Source: Planctomicrobium sp051465645 (lineage in GTDB: Bacteria; Planctomycetota; Planctomycetia; Planctomycetales; Planctomycetaceae). Taken from it: a stretch of 64,000 nucleotides of DNA. Location of the stretch: the NCBI RefSeq assembly GCF_051465645.1, contig NZ_CP195790.1, positions 930,001 to 994,000 on the forward strand. Reading direction: 5' to 3'. Of this stretch, positions 15,062-24,831 are shown piece by piece (positions within the stretch are counted from its first letter, which is position 1; each line of letters opens with the position of its first letter). Below the pieces are notes generated by a model. The model saw only the letters and a program-made list of their open reading frames with translations, had not been told where the DNA came from and ran no database searches. The translations under genes and the position numbers were made by a program.

Positions 15062-16957
15062 ATGCCTATAAGAAGTATATCCGCTGCCCAATTCGCGACT
15101 GCCTTTACCCTTAGGCCAAATCTCGTGGCATGGTTCCTTGGAGCCGGCGCATCTGCGGCCTCCGGTATTCCGACTGGCTATGCCATGATCCGCGATTTTA
15201 AGGCGCAAATTTTTTGCCGCGAGACGAACCTGTCAATGCGAGAGATCGATACGGCTGATCCTATCTGGGCCGACAGGATTGATGCCTTTTTCCGTCAGAC
15301 GTCACTGTTGCCGCCTGACCGTGATCCTACAGAATACGCCAAGGCCTTCGAAGCGGTGTATCCAGAGGCTCGGCATCGCCGACAATATATCGACGATGCG
15401 ATCTCCAAGGGGACTCCCTGTTTTGGACACAAGGTATTTGGCGGTCTTATAGCCGCCGGCAAGGTTGACAGCGTTTTTACGACTAATTTCGATCCGCTCA
15501 TTGAGGAGTCGGCGCATTCGGCAAATGTGATCCTGCCTGTGAACGACCAAAACCGTCCGACAGTCGCGGCGATCGATTCCGCCGATCGTGCCATGCGGTG
15601 CCTCGATGAATCAGACTGGCCGTTGGTTGCTAAGCTCCACGGCGACTACCAGTCGATCGCGATTAAGAATACCGGATCGGAACTCGAAAAGCAGGATGCC
15701 CGGATGCGGCATGTTCTGGTGGAATCCGGCAAGCGCTTCGGAATGATCTTCGTAGGCTATAGCGGTCGCGACGCTTCGATCATGGAGGCGTTGAACTCGG
15801 TTCTTGATGCGCCGTCGCCATTTCCCAGTGGACTGTACTGGCTCACTTCGTCAGCTTCACGCTTGCTTCACGCGGTAAAAGAGTTTCTAGATAGGGCCCT
15901 AGCGGCTGGAGTGGACGTGGCTGTCGTCGAGTGTGCGACCTTCGACGAACTCACTGCTGAGATCATCAAGACGATTGACCTGCCCAAGCCACTTTTCGAT
16001 CGGGTGATGGAAGGGCGTCAAACACCACGTTTGGTTCCGGTGCAGCTGCCGACCACCGAAGCCCGAAAATTTCCCGTCCTGCGATATTCCTCGCTACTGA
16101 TCGAGAGTATGCCACGCACGGCCCGTCGCATAAAACTCGCGTTGAACGTTACTTCCCCCATGGTCCGTAAGATACTCAAGGAGAACGGCGTTAAAGCGAC
16201 AGTCGCGGCGAATGGGAGGAAATTGGCTGTTTTCGGCAGGGATCAAGAAATCCGCGATGCACTTGCACCACTTGGAGCAACGCTCGACGGCGAGATCACA
16301 CTCGATCCGGCCGCAGACAGTTGGGCTATGGGCCTCATCTATGATGCACTGGTCAGGAGCTTGGCGCGTCGTCTACCACTTATTCCGTGCTTCAAGCGTG
16401 GGGGGCACTCTCTCGTCATTGCCGCGCCGCGCAACGGAGACGATCCTGAACAAACACGTCGGAACTCGCAGATACTGTACAACCTTAGTAGGGCCTATAG
16501 TGGTAATCTGACAGGAAAGGTCCCCAGTCTCGGATTTCCATTTCATGAGGGATTGTCCCTGAAGCTGGATCATATTAATGGGCGATGGTGGCTCGGATTC
16601 GAACCATATACGTTCATAGACACTCCGCGAGCCAACGCGACTGAAATTGGATGTCCGGAGCAAACGGAAAACCTCGGTGCCGCCCCGATAGGCAGGAATC
16701 CTGAGCGTGGCGGTGATCCAGCGGGCGATTGGCGCAGAGAACGCTGGGCGCAGCGATATAACGGACACTGGGCAAGCATCATTGCCGCGTGGGCTGAACT
16801 CCTCACCGTGGGAAACTCAACCGGTACTTATGGCAGGGCGAAGCGAGCTTTCGGACTGCGGGACGGTGAGGGAGTGGATGCCGCGTTCGAACTTTCGCCA
16901 GTAACGGGTTGGAGCCGCCCCGGACATCACCACGTCTATTTCGACAGGACCACGTAA
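15062..16957 (+). CDS. SIR2-APAZ protein of a short Argonaute (SPARSA) system
   Basis: A 631-residue protein. Residues ~15-310 form a SIR2 domain: WFLGAGASAASGIP at 24-37 binds NAD, TTNFDPLIEE at 140-149 gives Asn142, and KLHGDYQS at 191-198 gives His193, the residues expected for NAD hydrolysis. The rest (~320-631) fits the APAZ region that binds the short Argonaute. In SPARSA systems guide-directed recognition of invader nucleic acid triggers NAD depletion and abortive infection. The gene overlaps the Argonaute gene by TAATG, so both are made together. A G-rich RBS precedes the start. Codon use looks more proteobacterial than in the neighbours. Confidence 0.92.
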   Translation: MPIRSISAAQFATAFTLRPNLVAWFLGAGASAASGIPTGYAMIRDFKAQIFCRETNLSMREIDTADPIWADRIDAFFRQTSLLPPDRDPTEYAKAFEAVYPEARHRRQYIDDAISKGTPCFGHKVFGGLIAAGKVDSVFTTNFDPLIEESAHSANVILPVNDQNRPTVAAIDSADRAMRCLDESDWPLVAKLHGDYQSIAIKNTGSELEKQDARMRHVLVESGKRFGMIFVGYSGRDASIMEALNSVLDAPSPFPSGLYWLTSSASRLLHAVKEFLDRALAAGVDVAVVECATFDELTAEIIKTIDLPKPLFDRVMEGRQTPRLVPVQLPTTEARKFPVLRYSSLLIESMPRTARRIKLALNVTSPMVRKILKENGVKATVAANGRKLAVFGRDQEIRDALAPLGATLDGEITLDPAADSWAMGLIYDALVRSLARRLPLIPCFKRGGHSLVIAAPRNGDDPEQTRRNSQILYNLSRAYSGNLTGKVPSLGFPFHEGLSLKLDHINGRWWLGFEPYTFIDTPRANATEIGCPEQTENLGAAPIGRNPERGGDPAGDWRRERWAQRYNGHWASIIAAWAELLTVGNSTGTYGRAKRAFGLRDGEGVDAAFELSPVTGWSRPGHHHVYFDRTT

Positions 16958-18408
16958 TGAGCAGTTCGTTCGAATTGACAAAGCTTCCTCCGTTCACGTT
17001 ACTCATCGAGCCGAGCCTTTCTTTCTCCCCCTCGGATACAACACATGTCGACGTCCATCCGCTTCGCGGCCTCGCGAACTTTGGGCCTTATTCGAAGGGG
17101 TCATTCGGCGGATACACTTCCCAAATAAGGATTGCGACTGTAGGGCCAGAGAACGCCTTTAAACGACGCGGCGAGTTGATGCTGTTATTGCGGAAATCGC
17201 ATCAAGCCTCTGATAGGTCAGAATATGTCCCACAATATCCAGGCTTCGAGAATCTTTTCGGTGTGGCTCTCGTTTCAGCACCGCGAGAGGCCCATATCAA
17301 ATGGCCCGAACACATTCGCGAGTTGCCCGGAGAAGGCGACCCGCAAGCCCGCCTTTACCACGCGATGGAGGCGGCTATCCAGCGGCTCGACACGGTTCGC
17401 AACGAGTTCGATGTTGTGCTGGTACACTTTCCGGATAGTTGGGGGCCTGCCACACGCAGTAAATTCTTTGACGCCCGTGACATAATCAAGGCACTTGGCG
17501 CTCGATATAACATCCCGACCCAAGTACTGAACGACCGTGCCTTCACTTTTACGCATAAAGCGTCGCTAGCATGGAGATTGGCAACCGCACTTTATGTGAA
17601 AGCCGCTGGTACGCCGTGGAAGCTGGCACCGCTGAAGGGTGTTCCGGCTGACACAGCATATATCGGACTCGCTTATGCGCTGCGAGGCGATCAGCAGGAC
17701 GCACATTATGTGACGTGTTGCTCGCAGGTATTCGACATGGATGGCGGCGGTATGCAGTTCGTGGCTTTCGAGGCTCAGGACCCCGTTGCCGACATTGCCG
17801 AGGCGCGTAGAAATCCTTTTCTGAGCCGTGACGATATGCGAGCGGTTCTTGCTCGCAGCCTGTCGCTCTACCAAGGCCGCAATGGTGGTAATCTCCCCAA
17901 ACGAATGGTCATTCACAAGACTACAGCGTTCAAAGAGAGCGAGATCGAAGGGGCGTTTGATGCGCTGGCAGGCGTCAAGGAGATCGAGTGCGTCGAGGTC
18001 AGTTCGGCATCCTGCTGGCGCGGCGTCTGGCTGATCCAGTCCGACGAACGATTGCCCCCTACAAAACCATCTGGCTATCCCGTGCCACGTGGAACGATGG
18101 TGATACGCTCTGGCAATTCCGCGCTGGTGTGGGTTGCGGGAAACGCGCCCGAAGTGTCGACCAAAGGTAACTACTATCAAGGCAAGAAGAGTATACCGCG
18201 CCCACTGCACTTAATTCGTCATGCAGGCAGTGGACCGCTCGAAATAATCGCTCACGAAGCACTCGCGTTGACCAAGATGGATTGGAACAACGACGCGCTC
18301 TATGATCCTGTACCGGTCAGCATTCGTTACTCGCAGAAATTGGCCCGCACGATAGCAAATGTGCCCGACCTGCCTCGGAAAGTGTATCCTTATCGGTTGT
18401 TTATGTGA
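16957..18408 (+). CDS. Short prokaryotic Argonaute (MID-PIWI)
   Basis: A 483-residue protein, the usual size of a short pAgo without N and PAZ domains. The MID part lies around residues 80-250 (FDVVLVHFPDSWG, YNIPTQVLNDRAF) and the PIWI part after it (AYIGLAYALRGDQQDAHYVTC, LPKRMVIHKTTAFKESEIEGAF). The catalytic DEDX tetrad cannot be traced, as normal for short pAgos, so it should be a guide-loaded sensor rather than a slicer. It would form a heterodimer with the upstream SIR2-APAZ protein. The sequence looks intact. Confidence 0.92.
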   Translation: MSSSFELTKLPPFTLLIEPSLSFSPSDTTHVDVHPLRGLANFGPYSKGSFGGYTSQIRIATVGPENAFKRRGELMLLLRKSHQASDRSEYVPQYPGFENLFGVALVSAPREAHIKWPEHIRELPGEGDPQARLYHAMEAAIQRLDTVRNEFDVVLVHFPDSWGPATRSKFFDARDIIKALGARYNIPTQVLNDRAFTFTHKASLAWRLATALYVKAAGTPWKLAPLKGVPADTAYIGLAYALRGDQQDAHYVTCCSQVFDMDGGGMQFVAFEAQDPVADIAEARRNPFLSRDDMRAVLARSLSLYQGRNGGNLPKRMVIHKTTAFKESEIEGAFDALAGVKEIECVEVSSASCWRGVWLIQSDERLPPTKPSGYPVPRGTMVIRSGNSALVWVAGNAPEVSTKGNYYQGKKSIPRPLHLIRHAGSGPLEIIAHEALALTKMDWNNDALYDPVPVSIRYSQKLARTIANVPDLPRKVYPYRLFM

Positions 18409-18701
18409 GCATCCCATTCGTCCATTTCCAGAGGCTTTGGCTGCTCGAATCGGGCTCAGCTTTATAACCTGTTATCCCTTATCCATCGTTGACTCGAAAC
18501 GCCATGTAATAGGCGAATGTTCAGGCGTGGCGGGGCATTCGTCAGCAATTAGTTAATTATTTCGATGACAGATGGCGATAACTGTAACATTTTTCGTCGA
18601 GGAATTCGAAGATTAACTCAGCAAGGCGACGCTAATCCATTGTACGTTTGCTGGCGTTCCTTGGAAGAAGGTGGCAGAGTCGACGTTCAAGGAACGAATT
18701 C

Positions 18702-19136
18702 ATGTTGAGAAACTACGGATCGACTCGTTACCCGGAGCCGTGGATAAACGATCCCACTCCACGGTGGCCTCCGGTGGCAACTTTACATCGCGCGCCCAAA
18801 GATGGAATGAAGATCCCGGTAAAGTTCGCGTGTTCAGTGTCTCGAAATGAAGAACTGGGCCAGATTAAAGGAGCAATCAATTGGATACTCTTCCCCCCCC
18901 CCCCCCCCCCCGCGAATTGCGATTCTCCCCCCTTCCTGGTCAGCTTCGCGTTCACTCCTGGGGATGAGGCAGCCGGCGAAACGGTAATGCATGTCATTGT
19001 GGTTCATCGGAAAGACGCCGATCTGGAACAATGTGCTAAATCATACTCATGGCCTAAAATCCGGTTGTTCCTAAGGATTCTTAGTGGCAACGTGGCTCCT
19101 CGAACTGCTGACCATAATTTTTTTGCCTGGTGCTGA
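18702..19136 (+). CDS. Doubtful hypothetical protein containing a poly-C tract
   Basis: A 144-codon frame starting with ATG at 18702 runs through a tract of 19 consecutive C (encoding six Pro). I recognise no family. Downstream of the tract only this frame stays open; the other two stop quickly. Protein-like stretches (SFAFTPGDEAAGETVMHVIVVH) lie after the tract, but the evidence for a real gene is weak. If real, slippage in the tract would switch it on and off. It follows the SPARSA pair after a gap of 290 bases with no visible features. Confidence 0.3.
   Translation: MLRNYGSTRYPEPWINDPTPRWPPVATLHRAPKDGMKIPVKFACSVSRNEELGQIKGAINWILFPPPPPPANCDSPPFLVSFAFTPGDEAAGETVMHVIVVHRKDADLEQCAKSYSWPKIRLFLRILSGNVAPRTADHNFFAWC
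18893..18911. repeat. 19-bp poly-C homopolymer
   Basis: Nineteen C residues in a row, a length rarely seen by chance in bacterial DNA and prone to slippage. It may mark phase variation or an assembly fault. Confidence 0.85.
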
Positions 19137-19362
19137 GCGAGTGTGTTATAGGTGGCTCATGCTACGGACTCAAAAACATCGTCATCGAAAGCCGGATTCC
19201 CGACGATGTGACCTCAGACCTTGCGGTGGGGCGTTTTGACGCCGCCCGGTACGCTGAACCAACCAGCCGTAAAGGAATTATCGCTGAGCGGCGCGGCCTT
19301 ACCGGCTTCATGGTGGCCCCATCGCGCTCGGGTTCTTCCGATTGCCCTTCTCTCAAGAATCG

Positions 19363-19432
19363 TTGCTCATCCCGTAGGCAACTATAACAGATTTTGGTAA
19401 GGTTGGGGGGGTCGGTTCTCGTTCGGAACCGA
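19363..19432 (+). promoter_or_regulatory. Probable leader and operator region of the BREX operon
   Basis: The 320-base gap before the BREX operon contains a -10-like TATAAC at 19383-19388 with TTGCTC 14 bases upstream (spacing shorter than ideal) and an inverted repeat TCGGTTC/GAACCGA at 19412-19418 and 19426-19432, just before the HTH gene. The repeat could be the site of that HTH protein. Confidence 0.3.
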
Positions 19433-19458
19433 GGTCCCACGAATCGGGGAGCGCCGAA

Positions 19459-19665
19459 GTGGAAAAACTGTCGGATTACCTCCGAATCTCCGAGGCTGCT
19501 GAGTATTTGGGTGTGTCGCCAAACACGCTTCGCAACTGGGGCAACGCAGGGAAGATTGCCACCATTCGCCATCCGGTGAATGACTACCGGCTTTTCAAGC
19601 GAGAAGACTTAGATGACTTGTTGAAGCAGGTTGAGACGGCGAGCAAGAAACGATCCAAGAAGTGA
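19459..19665 (+). CDS. MerR/excisionase-type HTH protein at the head of the BREX operon
   Basis: A 68-residue protein starting with GTG. The sequence LRISEAAEYLGVSPNTLRNW at 7-26 is a winged helix-turn-helix of the MerR/Xis type, followed by DYRLFKREDLDDLL. There is no effector domain, so it resembles small HTH_17 proteins used as regulators or directionality factors. It is the first gene of the BREX group, 88 bases before brxA, and is the best candidate for local control of the operon. The basic tail (KKRSKK) may add DNA contacts. Confidence 0.8.
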   Translation: MEKLSDYLRISEAAEYLGVSPNTLRNWGNAGKIATIRHPVNDYRLFKREDLDDLLKQVETASKKRSKK

Positions 19666-19753
19666 AGTGGTCTGGAAGACGTCGGACGAGCGGAACTGAG
19701 AAGAATAGGAACGGCAGAGACTGCTAATGGTGACGAGGTTACGAGGACCGAAC

Positions 19754-20566
19754 ATGGCGAAACGGAAGAATCCGAGCAAGGAAAAGCGGCTTCGGTCTTC
19801 CGCTCCGTACTCATCCAAGATCATCAAGGCTGGGGCGTTGATCGGGGATACCAAGATGCTTCTCTCCCACTGGGACGCAATTGCCCCGGTTGCCGAGAAC
19901 ATCGACCGGATTCAACGGGACAACGTATTCGGCAAAGCGTCTCGTTCCCGTGTTGAAGACATCTTGGTTATCTTTCGACAGCGTTACCTTTGCGAAGAAT
20001 CGGTTACAAACGCCCTTGTCACGCTCGCCCGAGGCAAGTTCGCTGCTACTGCACTAGAGCGCATCCTCTATTTCCACTCCGCCCGTGCGGACCAATTGCT
20101 CCATGATGCCGTCACGGAGATTCTGGTCCCCATGCAACAGCAGGGCTTGGTAGACATCAATGTGCAAGAGTTCCAGCGATCCTTGGCAGAACTATTGGAA
20201 GGCAAGCTTCCCAGAGCATGGTCGGACATCACTCTGTTGCGTGCGGTGCAAAGTATATTAGCGACTTTACGAGATTTCGGTGTTCTTCAGGGGGCGGTCA
20301 ACAAGAAGATCGCTGCATTGTTTCTTCCCATTGAAGCATTCGCCTACATCGTCTTCTACCTCAAACAACACCAGCCTTCGGGAGCGAAACTGCTCGAGTT
20401 ACCGGACTGGAAACTGTTCTTCTTGACGAGGGAGGGAGTCGAGCGATTCCTGTTTGAATCGCATCAACGTGAATTGCTGGAATACCACGTTGCCGGAAGT
20501 GTGACCCGACTGACATTTCCAGCGAACACCCTTGAGGAGTATGCGAATGTCCTCGCTCAAAGATAG
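19754..20566 (+). CDS. brxA: BREX protein BrxA (DUF1819)
   Basis: A 270-residue protein of the DUF1819/BrxA family, recognised from SKIIKAGALIGDTKMLLSHWD near the start, FRQRYLCEESVTNALVTLARGK and the AYIVFYLKQHQP/LLELPDWKLFFL region. BrxA is a small DNA-binding helical protein needed in type I BREX phage defence. The start at 19754 is preferred because GAGGA lies 6 bases upstream; an in-frame ATG at 19727 lacks this. The end overlaps brxB by 20 bases, so translation is coupled. Confidence 0.93.
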   Translation: MAKRKNPSKEKRLRSSAPYSSKIIKAGALIGDTKMLLSHWDAIAPVAENIDRIQRDNVFGKASRSRVEDILVIFRQRYLCEESVTNALVTLARGKFAATALERILYFHSARADQLLHDAVTEILVPMQQQGLVDINVQEFQRSLAELLEGKLPRAWSDITLLRAVQSILATLRDFGVLQGAVNKKIAALFLPIEAFAYIVFYLKQHQPSGAKLLELPDWKLFFLTREGVERFLFESHQRELLEYHVAGSVTRLTFPANTLEEYANVLAQR

Positions 20567-21146
20567 TATCGCTCCTCTCGAAAGCGACTTGAAGGCAGTG
20601 CCTCCACGCATCAGCGTGTACCACGACCTTCCGTTCGCCATCATGCGGTACGACCCGTCTGACGAATGGGAACTTCGGCGGGAGATCAAGCTGCTGGCTA
20701 CCCGACTTGAAGCAGTCGGCAAGGACGTTCACATCATCCCGATGTCCGAACTGCTGTGGTCGGCGCTCGACAAGGTTTATGAGAAGGATGACGACGAGGG
20801 ATTCGAGGCCGTCGTCGCCTTGGAAAAACAGCGGGGCTACGTTGAAGCCCAGCAGCAACTCACCACTTATCTGTCGAGCAAGGTCTGGGTACCGCTGTGG
20901 GATTTGCTGGCCGACCGCCTTGCCGCGATCAACCCGGAAAACTCTGTGGTCTTTCTGACTCGTGTTGCCGCTATGTCGCCGGGCATTTTTCACATGTCGA
21001 TGCTGCTTGACAAAATGCACGGCAGAACGAAAGCGACCACGATCCTGTTCTATCCCGGCTCCATTGAAGGAACGACGGGGCTGAGATTTATGGAATTGAA
21101 AGATCGGGACGCACTGGGCAATTACCGGGTCAAAATCTACGGCTGA
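20547..21146 (+). CDS. brxB: BREX protein BrxB (DUF1788)
   Basis: A 199-residue DUF1788 protein: PFAIMRYDPSDEWELRREI near residue 30, a central VHIIPMSELLW, and the family ending GIFHMSMLLDKM ... TILFYPGSIEGTTGLRFM. BrxB is part of the core BREX complex; its molecular role is not settled. The start at 20547 is chosen because GAGGA at 20534-20538 is 8 bases upstream; the ATG at 20541 would be too close. It overlaps brxA and is followed after 16 bases by brxC. Confidence 0.94.
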   Translation: MSSLKDSIAPLESDLKAVPPRISVYHDLPFAIMRYDPSDEWELRREIKLLATRLEAVGKDVHIIPMSELLWSALDKVYEKDDDEGFEAVVALEKQRGYVEAQQQLTTYLSSKVWVPLWDLLADRLAAINPENSVVFLTRVAAMSPGIFHMSMLLDKMHGRTKATTILFYPGSIEGTTGLRFMELKDRDALGNYRVKIYG

Positions 21147-21162
21147 GGCAAGGGACACCCAC

Positions 21163-24100
21163 ATGAAGACTATTGGCGACCTAATTTCCCGCCCCCTCGA
21201 CCGCAAGATCGAAGAGATTATTCAGGTCGATCAGGCGGACGAGCAATCGGTCCATGCCGAGATTTCGGAGTATGTCGGTACCGACAGTATCCGCGACCAG
21301 TACCATCATCTGCTCAAAGCTGTTGCTGAAGCTCCTGCTGATCCTCACGAGAGCGTCGGCGTCTGGGTGTCGGGGTTCTTCGGGTCCGGTAAAAGCTCTT
21401 TCGCCAAGAACCTCGGCTACGCGCTGCAAAACAGAACGGTTCTGGGCACCAACTTCGCCGAACTTTTCAAACAGCAACTAGGTGATGAACGCATCAGCGA
21501 CTTGCTGGACCTCATTAACGCCAAGACCCCAACCGAGGTCATTCTGTTCGAAGTGGCGAAAGAGGCCGACACTCGCAAGGTGACACAGCGAATCGCCGAG
21601 TTGATGTACACGGTCTTGCTGCGAGAACTGGGCTACGCCGAGGACTTTGATATCGCAGAGTTGGAGATCGAGCTTGAAGCCGAGGGCAAACTGCCTGAAT
21701 TCATCGCCATTTGCAAGTCTGAGTTGAAAAAGGACTGGGAAACCGTTCGGGCGGGGGCGCAGAAAGTCTCTCGTGCCAGCGCAATTCTTCACAAACTTGA
21801 CGACAAAACCCACACTACCGCCGATTCTTGGGCACATACACTGCGTAATCGGGACGCATCCATCTCAGTCAGCAAGGTTGTTGAACGCACATTTGAGCTG
21901 TGGGGGCGAAGGCGTCCAGGCAAGGCACTAGTCTTCATCATCGACGAAGTCGGCCAGCACGTTGCTCGTAGTGGCGATAAGATCGAAGACCTGCGGGCAA
22001 CCATCGAAGAATTCGGGAAAGTCGGGAAGAATCTGCTCAAGGCCCGCAAGATCACGGCCCCTTGCTGGATTGTGGTCACTTCGCAAGAGAAGCTCGATGA
22101 AGTGGTCGCTGCCATCGATTCTAAGCGAATTGAGCTGGCCAAGCTCCAAGATCGCTTTCGTTACCGTGTGGACCTCGCTCCGTCTGACATTCGGGAAGTC
22201 GCTACGAAGCGTGTCTTGGCCAAGAAGACCGACGCCGAAAAGCCGCTCAAGGACTTGTTCAAGAAGAACGAGGGGCAGTTGAACGCCGCTCTACGATTGG
22301 AGCGGACAACTCGCCGCACCGATATTAGCGAAAGCGACTTCATCCACTTCTACCCGTACCCACCGCATTACATCGACCTGTGCATTGGGATCATGTCGGG
22401 TATTCGGCTTCAGCCTGGCGCGCCACGGCATTACGGCGGCAGCAACCGAACGATCATCAAGCAGGCTTACGAGATGCTTGTCTCGGATCGCACGGCATTC
22501 GCCAAGAAGCCAATTGGAGCGTTGGTGACGCTCGACAAGGTATTCGAGTTGGTGGAAGGCAATCTCTCAAACGAGAAACGTACCGACATTCACCAGATCG
22601 CCGAGCGGTTCAAGAGCGACCCCGAAGACAATGGCTGGGCGCTGCGGGTTGCCAAAGTGATTTGTTTGTTGGAATTCATTCGTGACCTGCCCCGCACCGA
22701 GGCCAACCTCGCTGCCGTACTGGTCGATGAAGTCGGCAAGGCCACACCACTCAGTGAAGTGCAAGCCGCCGTGAAGCGGTTGGATGCCGCCAAGTTCATT
22801 CGCAATACCGAGGAAGGCTGGAAACTCCAAACCGCCCAAGAGAAAAACTGGACCAATGAGCGGAGCGGGCATCTTGATCCCAAGCCCCGTGAGCGGAACG
22901 AACTGACTCGCACCGCCCTTCAGCAAATCTTCGATGAACCGGAGTTCAAGACCTACCGCTACCAGAACCGCTCGTTCCGCATCGGCATCAGCGTCGATGG
23001 GGCCAGCATTGGCGACGAAGGCGAACTCCCGCTGACCTTGTGCGTTTCCGACGATGCCGACGAACTCACCAAACGCATCGAGGATATTCGCACCGAAAGC
23101 CAACAGAAGTCTCACGAGAACGACCTGTATTGGCTCTTCTGCCTGACGCCGGAAATTGATGAACTTGTCGCCCAGCTTCACGCTTCACGGAAGATGGTGG
23201 ACAAGTACAACCAGATGAGTGCCCAGCAGAAGATCAGCCCCGACGAAGCAACCTGCCTTCAGGACGAAAAGAACGCCAAGAACGGCCACGAGAACCGCCT
23301 GCGGGACAAGCTCACTGAGGCAATGGAGCGTGGCACGGGAATGTTCCGTGGCGTCCAGAAAGATGCCTCGGCCTTGGGCAAGGGCTTGAGTGAAATCCTC
23401 AAGAAGCTCTTCGGGCAAGTTGTGCCCGACCTCTACCCGAAGCTGCAAATGGGTTCTCGCCCGCTCAAGGGCGATGAAGCCGAGCAGATTCTCAAGGCCG
23501 TCGATCTGAAGGTGTTGCCCAAGGTCTTCTACGAAGGCGACCAAGGGCTGGCGATGGTGGTGAAGGACGGAGCCAAACTCGTCATCAACATCAATTCCGA
23601 AGTCTGCAAGGAAGTGCTGGACTACCTCAAGAGCGAACACAGTTACGGCAACAAAGACACCCGCATGGGCAAGGCGTTGGAAAAACGCTTCGGCGGTACG
23701 CCCTACGGCTGGGAACGTGACATGCTGCGGCTGATCCTCGCCACGCAGTTCCGGGCGGGCGAGATCGAAGTCACCTACCAAGGCAACCGCTTCCACAATT
23801 ACCAAGACCCGGCATCCCGCACGCCGTTCACCAACAACCCGGCCTTCCGCTCATCGCTCTATTCGCCCCGGCAATCGGTCGGCCTCAAGACGCTCACGCA
23901 GGCCGTGCAGCAACTCGAAGACCTCACCGGGGAAGAGGTCGATGTCGAAGAAGGAGCCATCGCCACGGCGTTCAAGAAGGTCGCCGCCGAGGAACTGGAA
24001 AAGCTCTACCCGCTCAAGGCGACCGCCGAAGCCCATCGGCTCCCGGTCCTCACGATGCTGTCCGAGTTCCAACAGACTTTGACCGGCATCCAGTCCTCCG

Positions 24101-24828
24101 CATCGGATGATTGTGTTCGCATCCTTACCGAGAACGGCAAGGAATTCGGGGAGACACGGGACAAGGTTCGCAAGCTGCGTGAATCGCTGGACGGCGAAGC
24201 CATCAGCGTGTTGCGGCAGGCCCGGCAAGCGACCGATCAGGTGTGGAACCGGCTCGCCGCTCACAACCCGTCGCCCGAACTCGAAACCACGGTCGAAGAA
24301 CTGAAAACGCTGCTGACCTCCGAGCAGTTCATCGACTCATGGGACGACATCGCCGCCCACACGAAGAAAGTGCTGGGAGCATACCAAACGGCCTACTGCG
24401 ATCTGTTCGACCGCCGCAAGAAGTCCTACGAGTCGGCCATTGATGAGATTCAGAACCGCACCGAATGGGCACCACTGGAATCCACAAACCCCGGCATGGC
24501 CTCAACCCTGTTGTCGCCGCTCCAAGGGAGAGTCGGGACTGATGAAGACAAAGAGGCCGTGGCGGAAGGCAAATCGCTCGGCAAAGCCAGCCTGACCGAA
24601 ATGGAGTCCGACCTCGCCGCCGTCGATGGCTTGAAATCGTCGGTCATGGTGAAGTTGCAGGAACTCTCCATCGGCAGCGAGAAGAAAGCCCCCGTGCGGA
24701 AGGTGCGGGTGTCGGAGTTCTTCAACCGGCCCATTCAAACGCAGGAGGAACTCGACAAAGCCCTCGACCTCATTCGAGATTCACTTCAGAAGTGCATCGA
24801 CGAAGGTGCCATCATCATTTTGGAGTGA
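21163..24828 (+). CDS. brxC: BREX ATPase BrxC
   Basis: A 1221-residue P-loop ATPase of the BrxC/DUF6079 type, full length for type I BREX. Walker A is WVSGFFGSGKSSFAKNLGY (GFFGSGKSS at ~71-79) and Walker B is VFIIDEVGQ near 258. The long remainder contains a helical middle part and coiled-coil regions. BrxC works with PglX, PglZ and BrxB to modify host DNA and block phage replication. AAGGGA precedes the start. The gene is 3 bases from the HEPN gene that follows. Confidence 0.95.
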   Translation: MKTIGDLISRPLDRKIEEIIQVDQADEQSVHAEISEYVGTDSIRDQYHHLLKAVAEAPADPHESVGVWVSGFFGSGKSSFAKNLGYALQNRTVLGTNFAELFKQQLGDERISDLLDLINAKTPTEVILFEVAKEADTRKVTQRIAELMYTVLLRELGYAEDFDIAELEIELEAEGKLPEFIAICKSELKKDWETVRAGAQKVSRASAILHKLDDKTHTTADSWAHTLRNRDASISVSKVVERTFELWGRRRPGKALVFIIDEVGQHVARSGDKIEDLRATIEEFGKVGKNLLKARKITAPCWIVVTSQEKLDEVVAAIDSKRIELAKLQDRFRYRVDLAPSDIREVATKRVLAKKTDAEKPLKDLFKKNEGQLNAALRLERTTRRTDISESDFIHFYPYPPHYIDLCIGIMSGIRLQPGAPRHYGGSNRTIIKQAYEMLVSDRTAFAKKPIGALVTLDKVFELVEGNLSNEKRTDIHQIAERFKSDPEDNGWALRVAKVICLLEFIRDLPRTEANLAAVLVDEVGKATPLSEVQAAVKRLDAAKFIRNTEEGWKLQTAQEKNWTNERSGHLDPKPRERNELTRTALQQIFDEPEFKTYRYQNRSFRIGISVDGASIGDEGELPLTLCVSDDADELTKRIEDIRTESQQKSHENDLYWLFCLTPEIDELVAQLHASRKMVDKYNQMSAQQKISPDEATCLQDEKNAKNGHENRLRDKLTEAMERGTGMFRGVQKDASALGKGLSEILKKLFGQVVPDLYPKLQMGSRPLKGDEAEQILKAVDLKVLPKVFYEGDQGLAMVVKDGAKLVININSEVCKEVLDYLKSEHSYGNKDTRMGKALEKRFGGTPYGWERDMLRLILATQFRAGEIEVTYQGNRFHNYQDPASRTPFTNNPAFRSSLYSPRQSVGLKTLTQAVQQLEDLTGEEVDVEEGAIATAFKKVAAEELEKLYPLKATAEAHRLPVLTMLSEFQQTLTGIQSSASDDCVRILTENGKEFGETRDKVRKLRESLDGEAISVLRQARQATDQVWNRLAAHNPSPELETTVEELKTLLTSEQFIDSWDDIAAHTKKVLGAYQTAYCDLFDRRKKSYESAIDEIQNRTEWAPLESTNPGMASTLLSPLQGRVGTDEDKEAVAEGKSLGKASLTEMESDLAAVDGLKSSVMVKLQELSIGSEKKAPVRKVRVSEFFNRPIQTQEELDKALDLIRDSLQKCIDEGAIIILE

Positions 24829-24831
24829 ACC

